From Natronincola ferrireducens (lineage in GTDB: Bacteria > Bacillota > Clostridia > Peptostreptococcales > Natronincolaceae), in contig NZ_FNFP01000004.1 of NCBI RefSeq assembly GCF_900100845.1, positions 124,001-188,000 of the forward strand: a stretch of 64,000 bases of DNA, in the 5' to 3' direction. Every line of letters starts with the position of its first letter. Position 1 is the stretch's first letter. Made by a program: the position numbers and the translations under genes. Under the pieces are notes generated by a model. That model made no database searches and was not told the origin of the DNA. It saw only the letters and a program-made list of their open reading frames with translations. Below are positions 17,366 through 25,297 of this stretch, piece by piece.

Positions 17366-17554
17366 GCTGAAATAAAGATCCTCCATATCTTAGAAGAGCT
17401 ATCTAATGTTGGATTTTTTCGTGATCCTGTTCTAAGTGCTCATTACAATAAGAATAAACGTCATTTTACGACAATAGGTGCTGTTGCAAAAAAGCTATTG
17501 TATATAATTTATACTGTACTGAGAAATAATAAACCTTATGCTCTTATTACTTGA
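17366..17554 (+). pseudogene. C-terminal remnant of an IS110-type transposase
   Basis: An open frame of about 62 codons without start, ending at TGA 17552-17554. It reads ...NVGFFRDPVLSAHYNKNKR, then HFTTIGAVAKKLLYIIYTVL, RNNKPYALIT. The pattern of a Tyr-rich linker, G-A-V-A-x-K-L-x-Y-I-I-x-x-V-L-R-x-N-x-P-Y is the usual C-terminus of IS110/IS116/IS902 transposases (Transposase_20 domain). Nothing of the DEDD catalytic domain remains upstream, and it lies on the strand opposite to its neighbours. It marks an old insertion between the OPT and panF genes. Confidence 0.72.
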
Positions 17555-17664
17555 GATGAATAACATGAATATCTACCATCAAGGGTTATGGAAAGATACT
17601 AAACCTTGATTTACTGTACCCTTTTTGAGGGTAGCAAGTTCAAAATACATTTATGTAGATTACC

Positions 17665-17695
17665 ACAGGGAAGGGTGAAGCACACCCTTCCCTGT
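17665..17695. repeat. 13-bp GC-rich hairpin after panF (GGGAAGGGT family)
   Basis: ACAGGGAAGGGTG (17665-17677) pairs perfectly with CACCCTTCCCTGT (17683-17695) around a 5-base loop, 16 bp past the panF stop. There is no T run, so it is a doubtful terminator. The arms share AGGGAAGGGT with the hairpin at 27980-28026. Confidence 0.7.
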
Positions 17696-17710
17696 ATGTT
17701 AATGAAATGA

Positions 17711-19204
17711 TTAGATACCCCAGAAGGTTTTTAAAATTTTATCAGAGGGCCTTTCAGTGAAGGAACTTACTACTACAAAGGCAATGAGTGAAAGAATTAG
17801 TGGTAGAGCTATGGTGTGCATACCTAGAGGCCGAGTCCATATTTTACTGAATAATATATAGGCTCCTACTCCTGTAACAATAGAAGCAAAGGCACCAGGT
17901 GCATTGGCTCTTTTCCAGTAAAGCCCTAATAGAATAGGCCAAAGGAAGGTTGAAATAAGGCCGGCATTGGCATATAGGTTTAACCACACCATAAGGGGTG
18001 GTGGATTAAAGGCCACGAAAAAAATAATAATCCCCACAATAATCGTACTAATAAAACTGATTTTAGCTGTTAACTTTTGATTTTTCTTTAGGTTTGGATT
18101 AATATAGTTGGAGATGAGATCGTTGACGATAGCACCTACTACAATCAATAATTGTGAGTCCACAGTAGACATGACGGCTGCTAGAGGTCCTGCAAGGATA
18201 ATCCCTGCAATCCAAGCGGGGAATAAAGTTGTTGTAAGAGCTGGCACCACTAAATCCCCTGATTCTATTCCAGGTACCAATACAATACCCGCAGCTCCTA
18301 CGAAGTGCATACCTAGTAATAAAACCATAGAAACAACTGTACCGTAAATGATACCATCCTTTAAGCTTTTGCTGTCTTTATAGCTCATGGCTCGCATACC
18401 AACGCTAGGCAAGCCTACAACAGCAAAGCCTACTAAAATCCAAAATGATGTAACCCATGCCTTCGTCATAAAACCTTCAGTTACACCATAGGGTGTTATT
18501 AATCTAGGATTGATCTCATACATTTTCTGAATGATGTTGGATAGTCCTCCCCCCGCCACAAGAGTTGCTGCTACTAAAGCGATAGTTCCTATTGTCATAA
18601 TGATACCTTGTAATGTATCCGTTAAAGCTACGGCTCTAAATCCCCCGATAACAGTATAGATTAATACGGTAATAGCAAAGAATGAAAGAGCAACTTGATA
18701 GGATACACCTACTGAGCCTTGAATAAGACGAGCAGCTCCAATCCATTGAGCACCCATGGCGGCTATAAAAAAGGCAACAATTGATAGAGAACATAGAACC
18801 ACCAGCACATCGTTTTTATACCGTTCTCTAATAAAATCAGTAATGGTGACAGCGTTGATTTTTCTAGCTATAATAGCAAATTTTTTACCTAACACTGCTA
18901 AGGTGAAATAACCAGTGGGCATTTGACTCATGGCAAGAAAAATCCAACCTAAACCAAAGGTATATGCGGAACCGGGACCACCTATGAAACTGCCGGCACT
19001 TAGGTAAGTAACAACCAATGTCATAGCCAATACAAAGCCACCTAGGTCCCTTCCGCCAGTAAGATACTCTGTTAAAAATCCATCTCCTTCGCTTTGGTTT
19101 TCACTGGCTTTAGAAACAAATTTCATGCTATGGAATCCTATAAAAAATACGCCAATAAAATAGAGCACCAATGGTATAAGAACACTCCAGTTTACACCTG
19201 ACAT
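17711..19204 (-). CDS. panF: Sodium:solute symporter, PanF-like (pantothenate)
   Basis: SSS-family (SLC5-type) Na+ symporter in the membrane, predicted to import pantothenate. I chose the ATG at 19204 (MSGVNWSVLIPLVLYFIGVFFIGF) because AAAGAGG lies 8 bases upstream; the GTG at 19213 lies within that region. Thirteen or so hydrophobic segments can be followed. Family landmarks are DFLTEYLTGGRDLGGFVLAMTLVVTYLSAGSFIGGPGSAY-like text and ALSFFAITVLIYTVIGGFRAVALTDTLQG. The substrate call rests on the DUF997/YhdT gene 15 bp upstream, which normally accompanies panF, and on panB/panE in the same strand. A different acid substrate cannot be excluded. Confidence 0.82.
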   Translation of the reverse strand: MSGVNWSVLIPLVLYFIGVFFIGFHSMKFVSKASENQSEGDGFLTEYLTGGRDLGGFVLAMTLVVTYLSAGSFIGGPGSAYTFGLGWIFLAMSQMPTGYFTLAVLGKKFAIIARKINAVTITDFIRERYKNDVLVVLCSLSIVAFFIAAMGAQWIGAARLIQGSVGVSYQVALSFFAITVLIYTVIGGFRAVALTDTLQGIIMTIGTIALVAATLVAGGGLSNIIQKMYEINPRLITPYGVTEGFMTKAWVTSFWILVGFAVVGLPSVGMRAMSYKDSKSLKDGIIYGTVVSMVLLLGMHFVGAAGIVLVPGIESGDLVVPALTTTLFPAWIAGIILAGPLAAVMSTVDSQLLIVVGAIVNDLISNYINPNLKKNQKLTAKISFISTIIVGIIIFFVAFNPPPLMVWLNLYANAGLISTFLWPILLGLYWKRANAPGAFASIVTGVGAYILFSKIWTRPLGMHTIALPLILSLIAFVVVSSFTERPSDKILKTFWGI

Positions 19205-19219
19205 GCATTTCACCTCTTT

Positions 19220-19528
19220 TTATAATTTTTTTACTTCTTCTGGGTTAATTCTACCTAGAGGCATATCCTTAAAGTATTTTGTCACCATAATAATAGCTAG
19301 AGCTGAAAAGAGAATAGCGCCTACGATACAGCTCATAAAGAACCACAGGGGCATCCCCAAAACATAAGAATAGGTTTCTGGTGATTTAGAGCCAAGTCCA
19401 TAACCCCAAACAAACCACCAAATTAAGTTTAGGATACCTAAACCTAACCCCATTAAAGCTTCTTTGTTACACTGCTTGTAACGAGGGTCTTCAATAAACG
19501 CTACTGATTCGTTCTTGTTTTTAGCCAT
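19220..19528 (-). CDS. yhdT: YhdT/DUF997 family small membrane protein
   Basis: A 102-residue protein with two hydrophobic segments (LGLGILNLIWWFVWGYGLG and MPLWFFMSCIVGAILFSALAIIMV). The N-terminal ...DPRYKQCNKEALMGLGLG segment is typical of DUF997. The partner gene panF follows at 15 bp, the standard arrangement in enterobacteria and clostridia, so it probably assists or stabilises the symporter. The ATG at 19528 has AGGGAGG upstream. No catalytic motif is seen. Confidence 0.88.
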   Translation of the reverse strand: MAKNKNESVAFIEDPRYKQCNKEALMGLGLGILNLIWWFVWGYGLGSKSPETYSYVLGMPLWFFMSCIVGAILFSALAIIMVTKYFKDMPLGRINPEEVKKL

Positions 19529-19569
19529 AGCTTTTAACCTCCCTTTTAAATATTTTTATAAACTTTGTC

Positions 19570-19656
19570 CTTCGGGATGTATTGCTTTTAGCCTGCTAAC
19601 TCTGCAAGTGGGAGATGAAGCAATACATCCGCGAAGTAACTTAGGCTACAATTCAG
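19570..19656. repeat. Long intergenic hairpin with a block shared with the kdd leader
   Basis: GGATGTATTGCTT (19575-19587) pairs perfectly with AAGCAATACATCC (19618-19630), extended by CTTCG/CGAAG. An inner TTAG/CTAA hairpin lies in the loop. Read on the minus strand, the flank begins CTGAATTGTAGC-CTAAGTTACTTC, nearly the same as CTGAATTTTAGC-TAAGTTACTTC at 37805-37827. It lies between the M20 gene and yhdT. It could be a transcript-processing hairpin or the end of a degraded IS200/IS605-like or MITE element. Confidence 0.6.
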
Positions 19657-19772
19657 CAAGAAAAAAATTCCCCTTAGATAAACAAACTAAGTGACTGACT
19701 CAAAATCATAGATTCTGGTCATCTACTTTTGGTCATCTAATTATAAATTAAGGCTCATTTTAGCTAATAGTA

Positions 19773-21020
19773 CTATATATCTTCTTCATCATTGAGATAT
19801 AATAAGGCTGTCAATGCATAGATTTTTGTTGTCTCCACCAATTCTTTAATTTCCACATACTCATCGGCCTGATGGGGAATAAGGCGATCTCCTGCTCCAG
19901 TGGTGACAATGGGAATGCCCTTTAAACAATTTAAGAAGGTACCGTCAGTGGCTCCAGGAACCCCATTGTAGATAGGCTCTTTTCCCGTCAATATTGTATA
20001 AGCATTACTAATGGCTTGAACAACATGTTCCTCCTTGGGTGTTTCTGTCCAAGGTCTTTCTTCAATAACCTCCATAGAAGCTTTAAAATCTTTGTTTTCT
20101 TCAGCCAACCTGTCAATAATTTCCTGGATTTCTTTTTTCAGTATCTCGTGATTCTGTTCTGGAACTGTCCGTATATCCAATGTTGTATAACACTCCTTAG
20201 GGATAACATTAATTTGAGCCTCTCCTTTACTGGGGGCCATGAGGATAGTAGGAGTAATACTGGGATATCCTAAGTAAGGATGCTTGCCTAATCTATTGAT
20301 TTCCTTCTGCTGAAGCTTTTCCAACTCACATATTACCTTAGCCATACCCCAGTTAGGATTAATCCCTGCCAGTGGCATAGCTCCATGGGCCATCTTTCCC
20401 TCAACTCGAAGGATGATTCGCATAGCACCTTTTTGAGTAATACATATATTGTTTTCCTGAGGCTCACATATTACAGCAGCATCTACTTCATCTGCCCAGC
20501 CTTTTTTAATAAAATCCTTGATGCCAAGCATCATACCTTCCTCGTCTACAGGGATACACAGCAAAATTTTCCCGAAAAACTTCTGCCCAGAATTAATAAT
20601 GGCCTTTACAGCAAAGATAGCAGCAGCTAGATTTCCTTTGGTATCACAGGCCCCCCTTCCATAAATGTTTCCGTTATCTATAACGCCATCAAAGGGAGGA
20701 TAGTTCCACTCATCTAGATCCCCGGCTGTCACTACATCTGTATGACCTTCAAACAAGAGGGTTTTCCCCTCCTCTGCCCCCTGTAGGATAGCGATAACAT
20801 TGGGACGACCAGGAACTACTTCGTCTATATATACATCTAAGCCCATCTTTTTTAAATAATCGGCAACAAAATATGCAACCCTTTCTTCATTGCAGCCTTC
20901 TTTTTTAGGATCATAGACACTGTTGATTCTTAACAATTGCTGTGTAAAGGAGATTAACTCTTCTTCATTAACCATATTCACTACATTCAAATAGGAGTTT
21001 CCTATTAAGTTTTCCGTCAT
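19773..21020 (-). CDS. M20 family metallohydrolase (ArgE/DapE-like)
   Basis: Zinc-dependent amidohydrolase of the M20 clan, cytoplasmic, no signal peptide. Metal and catalytic motifs can be seen: LLFEGHTDVV (His and catalytic Asp), IYGRGACDTKGNLAA (bridging Asp), CIPVDEEGM (general base Glu and metal Glu), AAVICEP, and a final PHQADEYV (metal His). The lid domain contains AHGAMPLAGINP. At 415 residues it matches ArgE/DapE-type deacylases and dipeptidases. GGAGGTG precedes the ATG at 21020. It sits downstream of iclR-panB-panE and upstream of yhdT-panF, which makes an N-acyl-beta-alanine substrate such as pantothenate worth testing; a peptidase or deacylase role is the conservative call. Confidence 0.85.
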   Translation of the reverse strand: MTENLIGNSYLNVVNMVNEEELISFTQQLLRINSVYDPKKEGCNEERVAYFVADYLKKMGLDVYIDEVVPGRPNVIAILQGAEEGKTLLFEGHTDVVTAGDLDEWNYPPFDGVIDNGNIYGRGACDTKGNLAAAIFAVKAIINSGQKFFGKILLCIPVDEEGMMLGIKDFIKKGWADEVDAAVICEPQENNICITQKGAMRIILRVEGKMAHGAMPLAGINPNWGMAKVICELEKLQQKEINRLGKHPYLGYPSITPTILMAPSKGEAQINVIPKECYTTLDIRTVPEQNHEILKKEIQEIIDRLAEENKDFKASMEVIEERPWTETPKEEHVVQAISNAYTILTGKEPIYNGVPGATDGTFLNCLKGIPIVTTGAGDRLIPHQADEYVEIKELVETTKIYALTALLYLNDEEDI

Positions 21021-21130
21021 TCCTTACACCTCCAATTCTAAAAATAACATCTATTAATATCATGAGACTATAGAACTCTATAAAAATTCTAATAATATAG
21101 AATATTTAGATAATTATTAAGCTAATAGGG

Positions 21131-22051
21131 CTACTGATTTTTTTCTAATACAGTTATTAAATTGGTAAGCACCTTGTTAACTGGTGTTTTCACACCTAAT
21201 TTTTCACCTTCGGTGACAACAGCCCCATTAATCATAGCTATTTCTGTTTTTCTTTTGTTTAAAAGGTCTTGAAGCATAGAGGATTTATTTAGAGCTGTAG
21301 CTCTACAAATTTTCTTTGTGTGGGCTACGGGATCACCGTAGGGTAGCTCTATCCCCCTAGCCATAGCTACAGCAAGTGCCTCTTCTACAGCTAGTTCCAG
21401 CAATTCCTCTGTTTCCTCAAACTCTACTAATTGTCCATTTCTTAGATTAGTAATGGCAGTCAAAGCATTGATACCTACATTGACTAAGAGCTTTCCCCAA
21501 ATTAACCCAAGAACGTTATTAGAAATATTGGTTTTTAGACCTCCAGCTGTAAAAGCTTTATGGATTTCTTTTATCCTTGGGGAAGTAGTACCATCTAGTT
21601 CTCCTATATAGGTATCACCTACACCTGCATGATTGATTTTTCCTGGTGCCAGCAGGGTACAACCTTGAGCAGTTGTTCCAGCAATAATATTTTTTTTATC
21701 TATCGTCTCCATTATTTTTTCTATATTTCCTAATCCATTTTGAAGGGTAAGGACAGTCGTATTGTTATCACATAATTTTTTGTGTTGAGAAACAGCAATA
21801 TGGGTTATAGTGGACTTTACAAAGACAATAACCAAATCCATAGCTTCGGCATAGGAGGGATTGGTGGTGGCTTTAATGTTTTTGATAGTTCTATGGCCGT
21901 TGACACCTTCCATCGATAAACCCCATTGATTAATGGTATCCACATGCTCCTGCCAAACATCCACCAGCAAAACCTCCTGGCCCCCCTCGGCTAATAGTCC
22001 ACCATATAAAGAGCCCATTGCTCCAGCTCCTATTATGGCGATTTTCATCAT
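21131..22051 (-). CDS. panE: 2-dehydropantoate 2-reductase
   Basis: NADPH-dependent enzyme that interconverts ketopantoate and pantoate. The N-terminal Rossmann motif is KIAIIGAGAMGSLYGGLLAEGG. The family motif LTLQNGLGN (residues ~101-109) and the catalytic Lys in LIWGKLLVNVGINALTAITN are present, followed by the helical C-terminal domain (TEIAMINGAVVTEGEKLGVKTPVN). The 306-residue length is normal. AAAGGAGG precedes the ATG pair at 22051. The gene lies 10 bp after panB. No panC or panD is nearby, so the direction of the pathway is uncertain. Confidence 0.94.
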   Translation of the reverse strand: MMKIAIIGAGAMGSLYGGLLAEGGQEVLLVDVWQEHVDTINQWGLSMEGVNGHRTIKNIKATTNPSYAEAMDLVIVFVKSTITHIAVSQHKKLCDNNTTVLTLQNGLGNIEKIMETIDKKNIIAGTTAQGCTLLAPGKINHAGVGDTYIGELDGTTSPRIKEIHKAFTAGGLKTNISNNVLGLIWGKLLVNVGINALTAITNLRNGQLVEFEETEELLELAVEEALAVAMARGIELPYGDPVAHTKKICRATALNKSSMLQDLLNKRKTEIAMINGAVVTEGEKLGVKTPVNKVLTNLITVLEKNQ

Positions 22052-22061
22052 TATACCTCCT

Positions 22062-22895
22062 TTAATAAAGACGTTTTAACTCCTCTTCCTTAACACCACT
22101 GAAGACGTTGGCTTCTTGAGGAAATTTCTTTTCTTTTACTTCGGTTTTAAAGGTTTCTAGTCCCTTAACAATCTCTTGGCCAAGGTTGGCATATTGTTTT
22201 GTAAATTTAGGAATAAACTTTTCAAATAAACCAAACATATCATGAAATACTAAAACCTGACCATCACAATATCTACCGCCACCAATACCAATGGTAGGGA
22301 TGGATACTTTTTGAGTAATCAATTTACCGACTTCCTCTGGGACTGCTTCAATAATAAGACCCCATGCCCCAGCTGCCTCTAGAGCTAAAGCGTCCTTTAA
22401 CAGAGCTTCTGCTGCTTCTACGCCTTTACCTTGAACCTTAAAGCCACCAAGCTTAGAAATAGTCTGGGGTGTAAGGCCAATATGTCCCATAACAGGGGTA
22501 CCAGAATCCACAATGGCTTTTACGATGTCGGCTACTTCTACACCACCCTCTAGCTTAATGACATCACAGCCCCCCTCCTTCATAAGACGGTTTGCATTAG
22601 TGATGGCCTGTTCCCTAGAGATGTTATAAGACCCGAAAGGCATATCCCCAACAATAAGAGGATTTGGTGCGCCCTTTACAACAGGGCGGATGTGATGGAG
22701 CATCTCATCCATAGTGACGGGGACAGTAGAATCATGCCCCAAAACGGTCATAGCTAAGGAGTCGCCTACAAGAATAATTTCGATGCCTGCTTTATCCACA
22801 AAGTAAGCAGTGGGATAATCATAGGCAGTAGTCATGCTGATTTTTTCTCCTTTTTCCTTCATTTCCTTTAGTTTGTGAATTGTTATCTTTGCCAT
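22062..22895 (-). CDS. panB: 3-methyl-2-oxobutanoate hydroxymethyltransferase
   Basis: Transfers a hydroxymethyl group between 5,10-methylene-THF and alpha-ketoisovalerate to give ketopantoate; the reaction is reversible. Signatures are ISMTTAYDYPTAYFVDKAGIEIILVGDSLAMTVLGHDSTVPVTMDEM (metal-site Asp in VGDS), VVGDMPFGSY-like text, VIKLEGG and PVMGHIGLTPQ. The length of 277 residues is standard. A GGAGGT site precedes the ATG at 22895. It follows iclR by 19 bp and is followed by panE, so all three form one transcript. Confidence 0.95.
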   Translation of the reverse strand: MAKITIHKLKEMKEKGEKISMTTAYDYPTAYFVDKAGIEIILVGDSLAMTVLGHDSTVPVTMDEMLHHIRPVVKGAPNPLIVGDMPFGSYNISREQAITNANRLMKEGGCDVIKLEGGVEVADIVKAIVDSGTPVMGHIGLTPQTISKLGGFKVQGKGVEAAEALLKDALALEAAGAWGLIIEAVPEEVGKLITQKVSIPTIGIGGGRYCDGQVLVFHDMFGLFEKFIPKFTKQYANLGQEIVKGLETFKTEVKEKKFPQEANVFSGVKEEELKRLY

Positions 22896-22914
22896 GGTAA
22901 ACCTCCTTTATATT

Positions 22915-23691
22915 TTAAATGAAATCATTACAGCCCAGCTCTCTAGAGAATTTCTCGCATACGGTTTTTACTAACTCGACATAGCCTATATTTTCTGCCC
23001 CTTCATCATAACGATATTTTGGCACAGCAATACTAATGGCGGCCACCACTTGGTTGTGGTAATTTCTAATAGGGGCAGCGATACATTTTAAATCAGCAAC
23101 ATATTCTTCATCATCAATGCTATAGCCTAGTCTTCTAATTTCTGTTAACTCCTCCATCAGCTGAGATAAACTTTTTACGGTTTTTGGAGTGTAAGGATAA
23201 AAGACCTGGTCCTTTAAAAGATTTGTTACTGTCTCCTGGGGCATAAAGGCCAACATAGCCTTTCCTAAGCCAGTGCAATAGATAGGAAGTCTTTTACCGA
23301 TGCTTAAATCCACCTTGATGGTGGCAGGACTTTCTATTTTATCAATGTAGATAATGTATGGTCCATCCTGTATAGCCAAATTAACTGTCTCGTGGGTTTT
23401 GGATAGGAGTTCCTCTAAAAAGGGCTGGGCCTGTCGTCTTAGACCTAATTTTTCCACTACATTGTTGCCCATTTCAAATAGCTTAAAGCTATTGCTATAT
23501 TTTGGGCTAGTAGGACTTTGTACAACGTAGCCCTTTAATTTCAAGGTGGATACAAGACGATGGACAGTACTTTTATCCCAATTCAATTTTTCGCTGAGTT
23601 CACTAATTCCCAATTCCTTTTCCTTGTCTAGAACCTCTAAAATATCAAGAGCCTTAATAACCGACTTAATATAATTTGATCGTTGGGACAT
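22915..23691 (-). CDS. IclR-family transcriptional regulator
   Basis: An IclR regulator with an N-terminal winged helix (about residues 8-70: ALDILEVLDKEKELGISELSEKLNWDKSTVHRLVSTLKLKGYV). The C-terminal effector domain includes VNLAIQDGPYIIYIDKIESPATIKVDLSIGKRLPIYCTGLGKAMLAF and a late YSIDDEEYVADLKCIAAPI. The 258-residue length is typical. It is the first gene of the iclR-panB-panE-M20-yhdT-panF run on the minus strand, and a 24-bp palindrome sits over its own -10 element. IclR proteins mostly control catabolic genes, which bears on how the pan genes here are used. Confidence 0.94.
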   Translation of the reverse strand: MSQRSNYIKSVIKALDILEVLDKEKELGISELSEKLNWDKSTVHRLVSTLKLKGYVVQSPTSPKYSNSFKLFEMGNNVVEKLGLRRQAQPFLEELLSKTHETVNLAIQDGPYIIYIDKIESPATIKVDLSIGKRLPIYCTGLGKAMLAFMPQETVTNLLKDQVFYPYTPKTVKSLSQLMEELTEIRRLGYSIDDEEYVADLKCIAAPIRNYHNQVVAAISIAVPKYRYDEGAENIGYVELVKTVCEKFSRELGCNDFI

Positions 23692-23713
23692 ACTTCAACA
23701 TCCTTTCTCATAA

Positions 23714-23755
23714 TGCGAAACGATATATCGTATTGCACAATAAATGTTTATACAA
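23714..23755 (-). promoter_or_regulatory. Promoter and palindromic operator of the iclR-panBE operon
   Basis: The half-sites TGCGAAACGATA and TATCGTATTGCA (23714-23737) make a 24-bp dyad with 10 of 12 pairs matching. On the minus strand, TTGTAT (23750-23755) and TACGAT (23727-23732) are spaced by 17 bp, so the -10 lies inside the palindrome. This fits IclR autoregulation. Confidence 0.7.
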
Positions 23756-24034
23756 TCTATTCTATGTTTATGTCTAAACTCCTTTATTTTTTTAAAAATT
23801 CTAAAATTTATTGTCAATTGAATGTTGAGTATTGAATCCTGCAATCTTTTCCTATAAAATAAAAATATAATTTATCAATATTTTACTAAGCTGAATTTAA
23901 TAGTAATTATTCACATATTTTATATTAAGGGGCTTTTATCAATAAAGGAGAAGAGGGGGGAGGGGAAAGAAAGGAGAAGGGATTTATAGGTTTTAAGATA
24001 GAAGCTTCAAGAAAACAAAAAAGGAGGTTTTACA
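23756..24034. other. Divergent intergenic region iclR/symporter
   Basis: AT-rich, no gene seen. A purine-only run of 39 bases occupies 23944-23982. TATAAA-like elements lie around 23850-23880 but I could not fix a good -35, so the symporter promoter is not assigned. Confidence 0.5.
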
Positions 24035-25252
24035 TTGAAGTTGACAACAAAGATATTAATCGGTCTTATTGCAGGTATTATTGTGGGTCTTATATTAGGG
24101 GGAACGCCAGACTTTGCAACCACTTATATAGCACCCTTTGGAACGCTATTTTTTAATCTTATTCGAATGATTATTGTACCTTTAGTATTTTCTTCCCTTA
24201 TTGTGGGGGCAGCCAGTACAGGAGATGTGAAAAAGCTGGGTAGAATTGGTGGAAAAACCGTAGCATTTTATCTAATTACTACAGCCATAGCTGTAACCAT
24301 AGGACTTATTTTAGGAAATGTTTTTCAACCAGGAGCCGGCTTAACTATACCTATAGATGCTGCAGTAGAGCCGGGACAGACACCACCTTTATCACAAACA
24401 CTAATTAATATTGTTCCCAGTAACCCACTAAATGCTTTAGTAACAGGAAGTATGCTTCAAATTATTGTTTTTGCTCTGTTTTTAGGAGTAGGGGTAACAT
24501 TAGTAGGGGAGAAGGGTAAGCCTTTCTTGAATTTCTTTGACAGCTTAGCAGAAGTTATGTATAAAATCACAGCTTTTATTATGACCTTGGCACCCTATGG
24601 TGTATTTGCTTTAATTACCCCAGTAGTAGCTCTAAATGGTCCTGCTGTATTGATGCCTCTATTAAAGGTAATTGTGGCTGTATACTTAGGAGTAATTCTA
24701 CACTCCTTAATTGTTTATTCTTCTTTAGTAAAGATATTTGGAAAAATGAATCCAATAAAATTTTTCAAGGGTATTTCTCCAGCTGCTACGGTGGCCTTTA
24801 GTACCGCCAGTAGTGCAGGAACCCTGCCGGTAACGATTAAATCTGCAAAGGATAATCTAGGGGTACCTAATGGCATTGCCAGCTTTGTATTACCTTTAGG
24901 AGCGACCATCAACATGGACGGTACCGCCCTTTATCAGGGAGTATGTGCGTTGTTCGTAGCCCAGGTTTATGGCTTGGATTTATCTATGGCCCAACAGCTG
25001 ACAATTGTATTGACAGCTACATTAGCTTCCATTGGTACAGCCGGGGTTCCGGGGGCTGGTTTCATTATGCTTACTATGGTTTTAACCTCAGTAGGATTAC
25101 CAATAGAGGGGGCCGCCCTAATAGCTGGTATCGACAGAATATTAGATATGGCTAGAACAGCTGTAAATGTAGTTGGTGATGCTGCAGTAGCTGTATCTGT
25201 ATCAGCTACTGAAAATGAACTTGAAGTTCCAGAAGAAGTTAAACCAGTATAA
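24035..25252 (+). CDS. Dicarboxylate/amino acid:cation symporter (GltP/GltT type)
   Basis: DAACS (SLC1) family Na+- or H+-coupled carrier for glutamate, aspartate or C4-dicarboxylates in the membrane. Start TTG 24035 follows AAAGGAGGT. Family landmarks are FFNLIRMIIVPLVFSSLIVGAAS, the serine-rich hairpin AFSTASSAGTLPVTIKSA, the PLGATINMDGTALYQGVCALFVAQ motif and the substrate-site region GVPGAGFIMLTMVL ... GIDRILDMARTAVNVVGDA. The 405-residue length is normal. The gene diverges from iclR. The Arg in DMARTAVNV favours an acidic amino acid or dicarboxylate substrate. Confidence 0.93.
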   Translation: MKLTTKILIGLIAGIIVGLILGGTPDFATTYIAPFGTLFFNLIRMIIVPLVFSSLIVGAASTGDVKKLGRIGGKTVAFYLITTAIAVTIGLILGNVFQPGAGLTIPIDAAVEPGQTPPLSQTLINIVPSNPLNALVTGSMLQIIVFALFLGVGVTLVGEKGKPFLNFFDSLAEVMYKITAFIMTLAPYGVFALITPVVALNGPAVLMPLLKVIVAVYLGVILHSLIVYSSLVKIFGKMNPIKFFKGISPAATVAFSTASSAGTLPVTIKSAKDNLGVPNGIASFVLPLGATINMDGTALYQGVCALFVAQVYGLDLSMAQQLTIVLTATLASIGTAGVPGAGFIMLTMVLTSVGLPIEGAALIAGIDRILDMARTAVNVVGDAAVAVSVSATENELEVPEEVKPV

Positions 25253-25262
25253 AAACCATATA

Positions 25263-25297
25263 AAACCAGCCCTAGAAAACAATTCTAGGGCTGGTTT
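25263..25297. terminator. Bidirectional terminator, symporter / HD-GYP
   Basis: Fifteen-bp perfect arms (25263-25277 and 25283-25297, sequence AAACCAGCCCTAGAA and its complement) with a 5-base loop, T-rich on both strands, between convergent genes. Confidence 0.92.
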
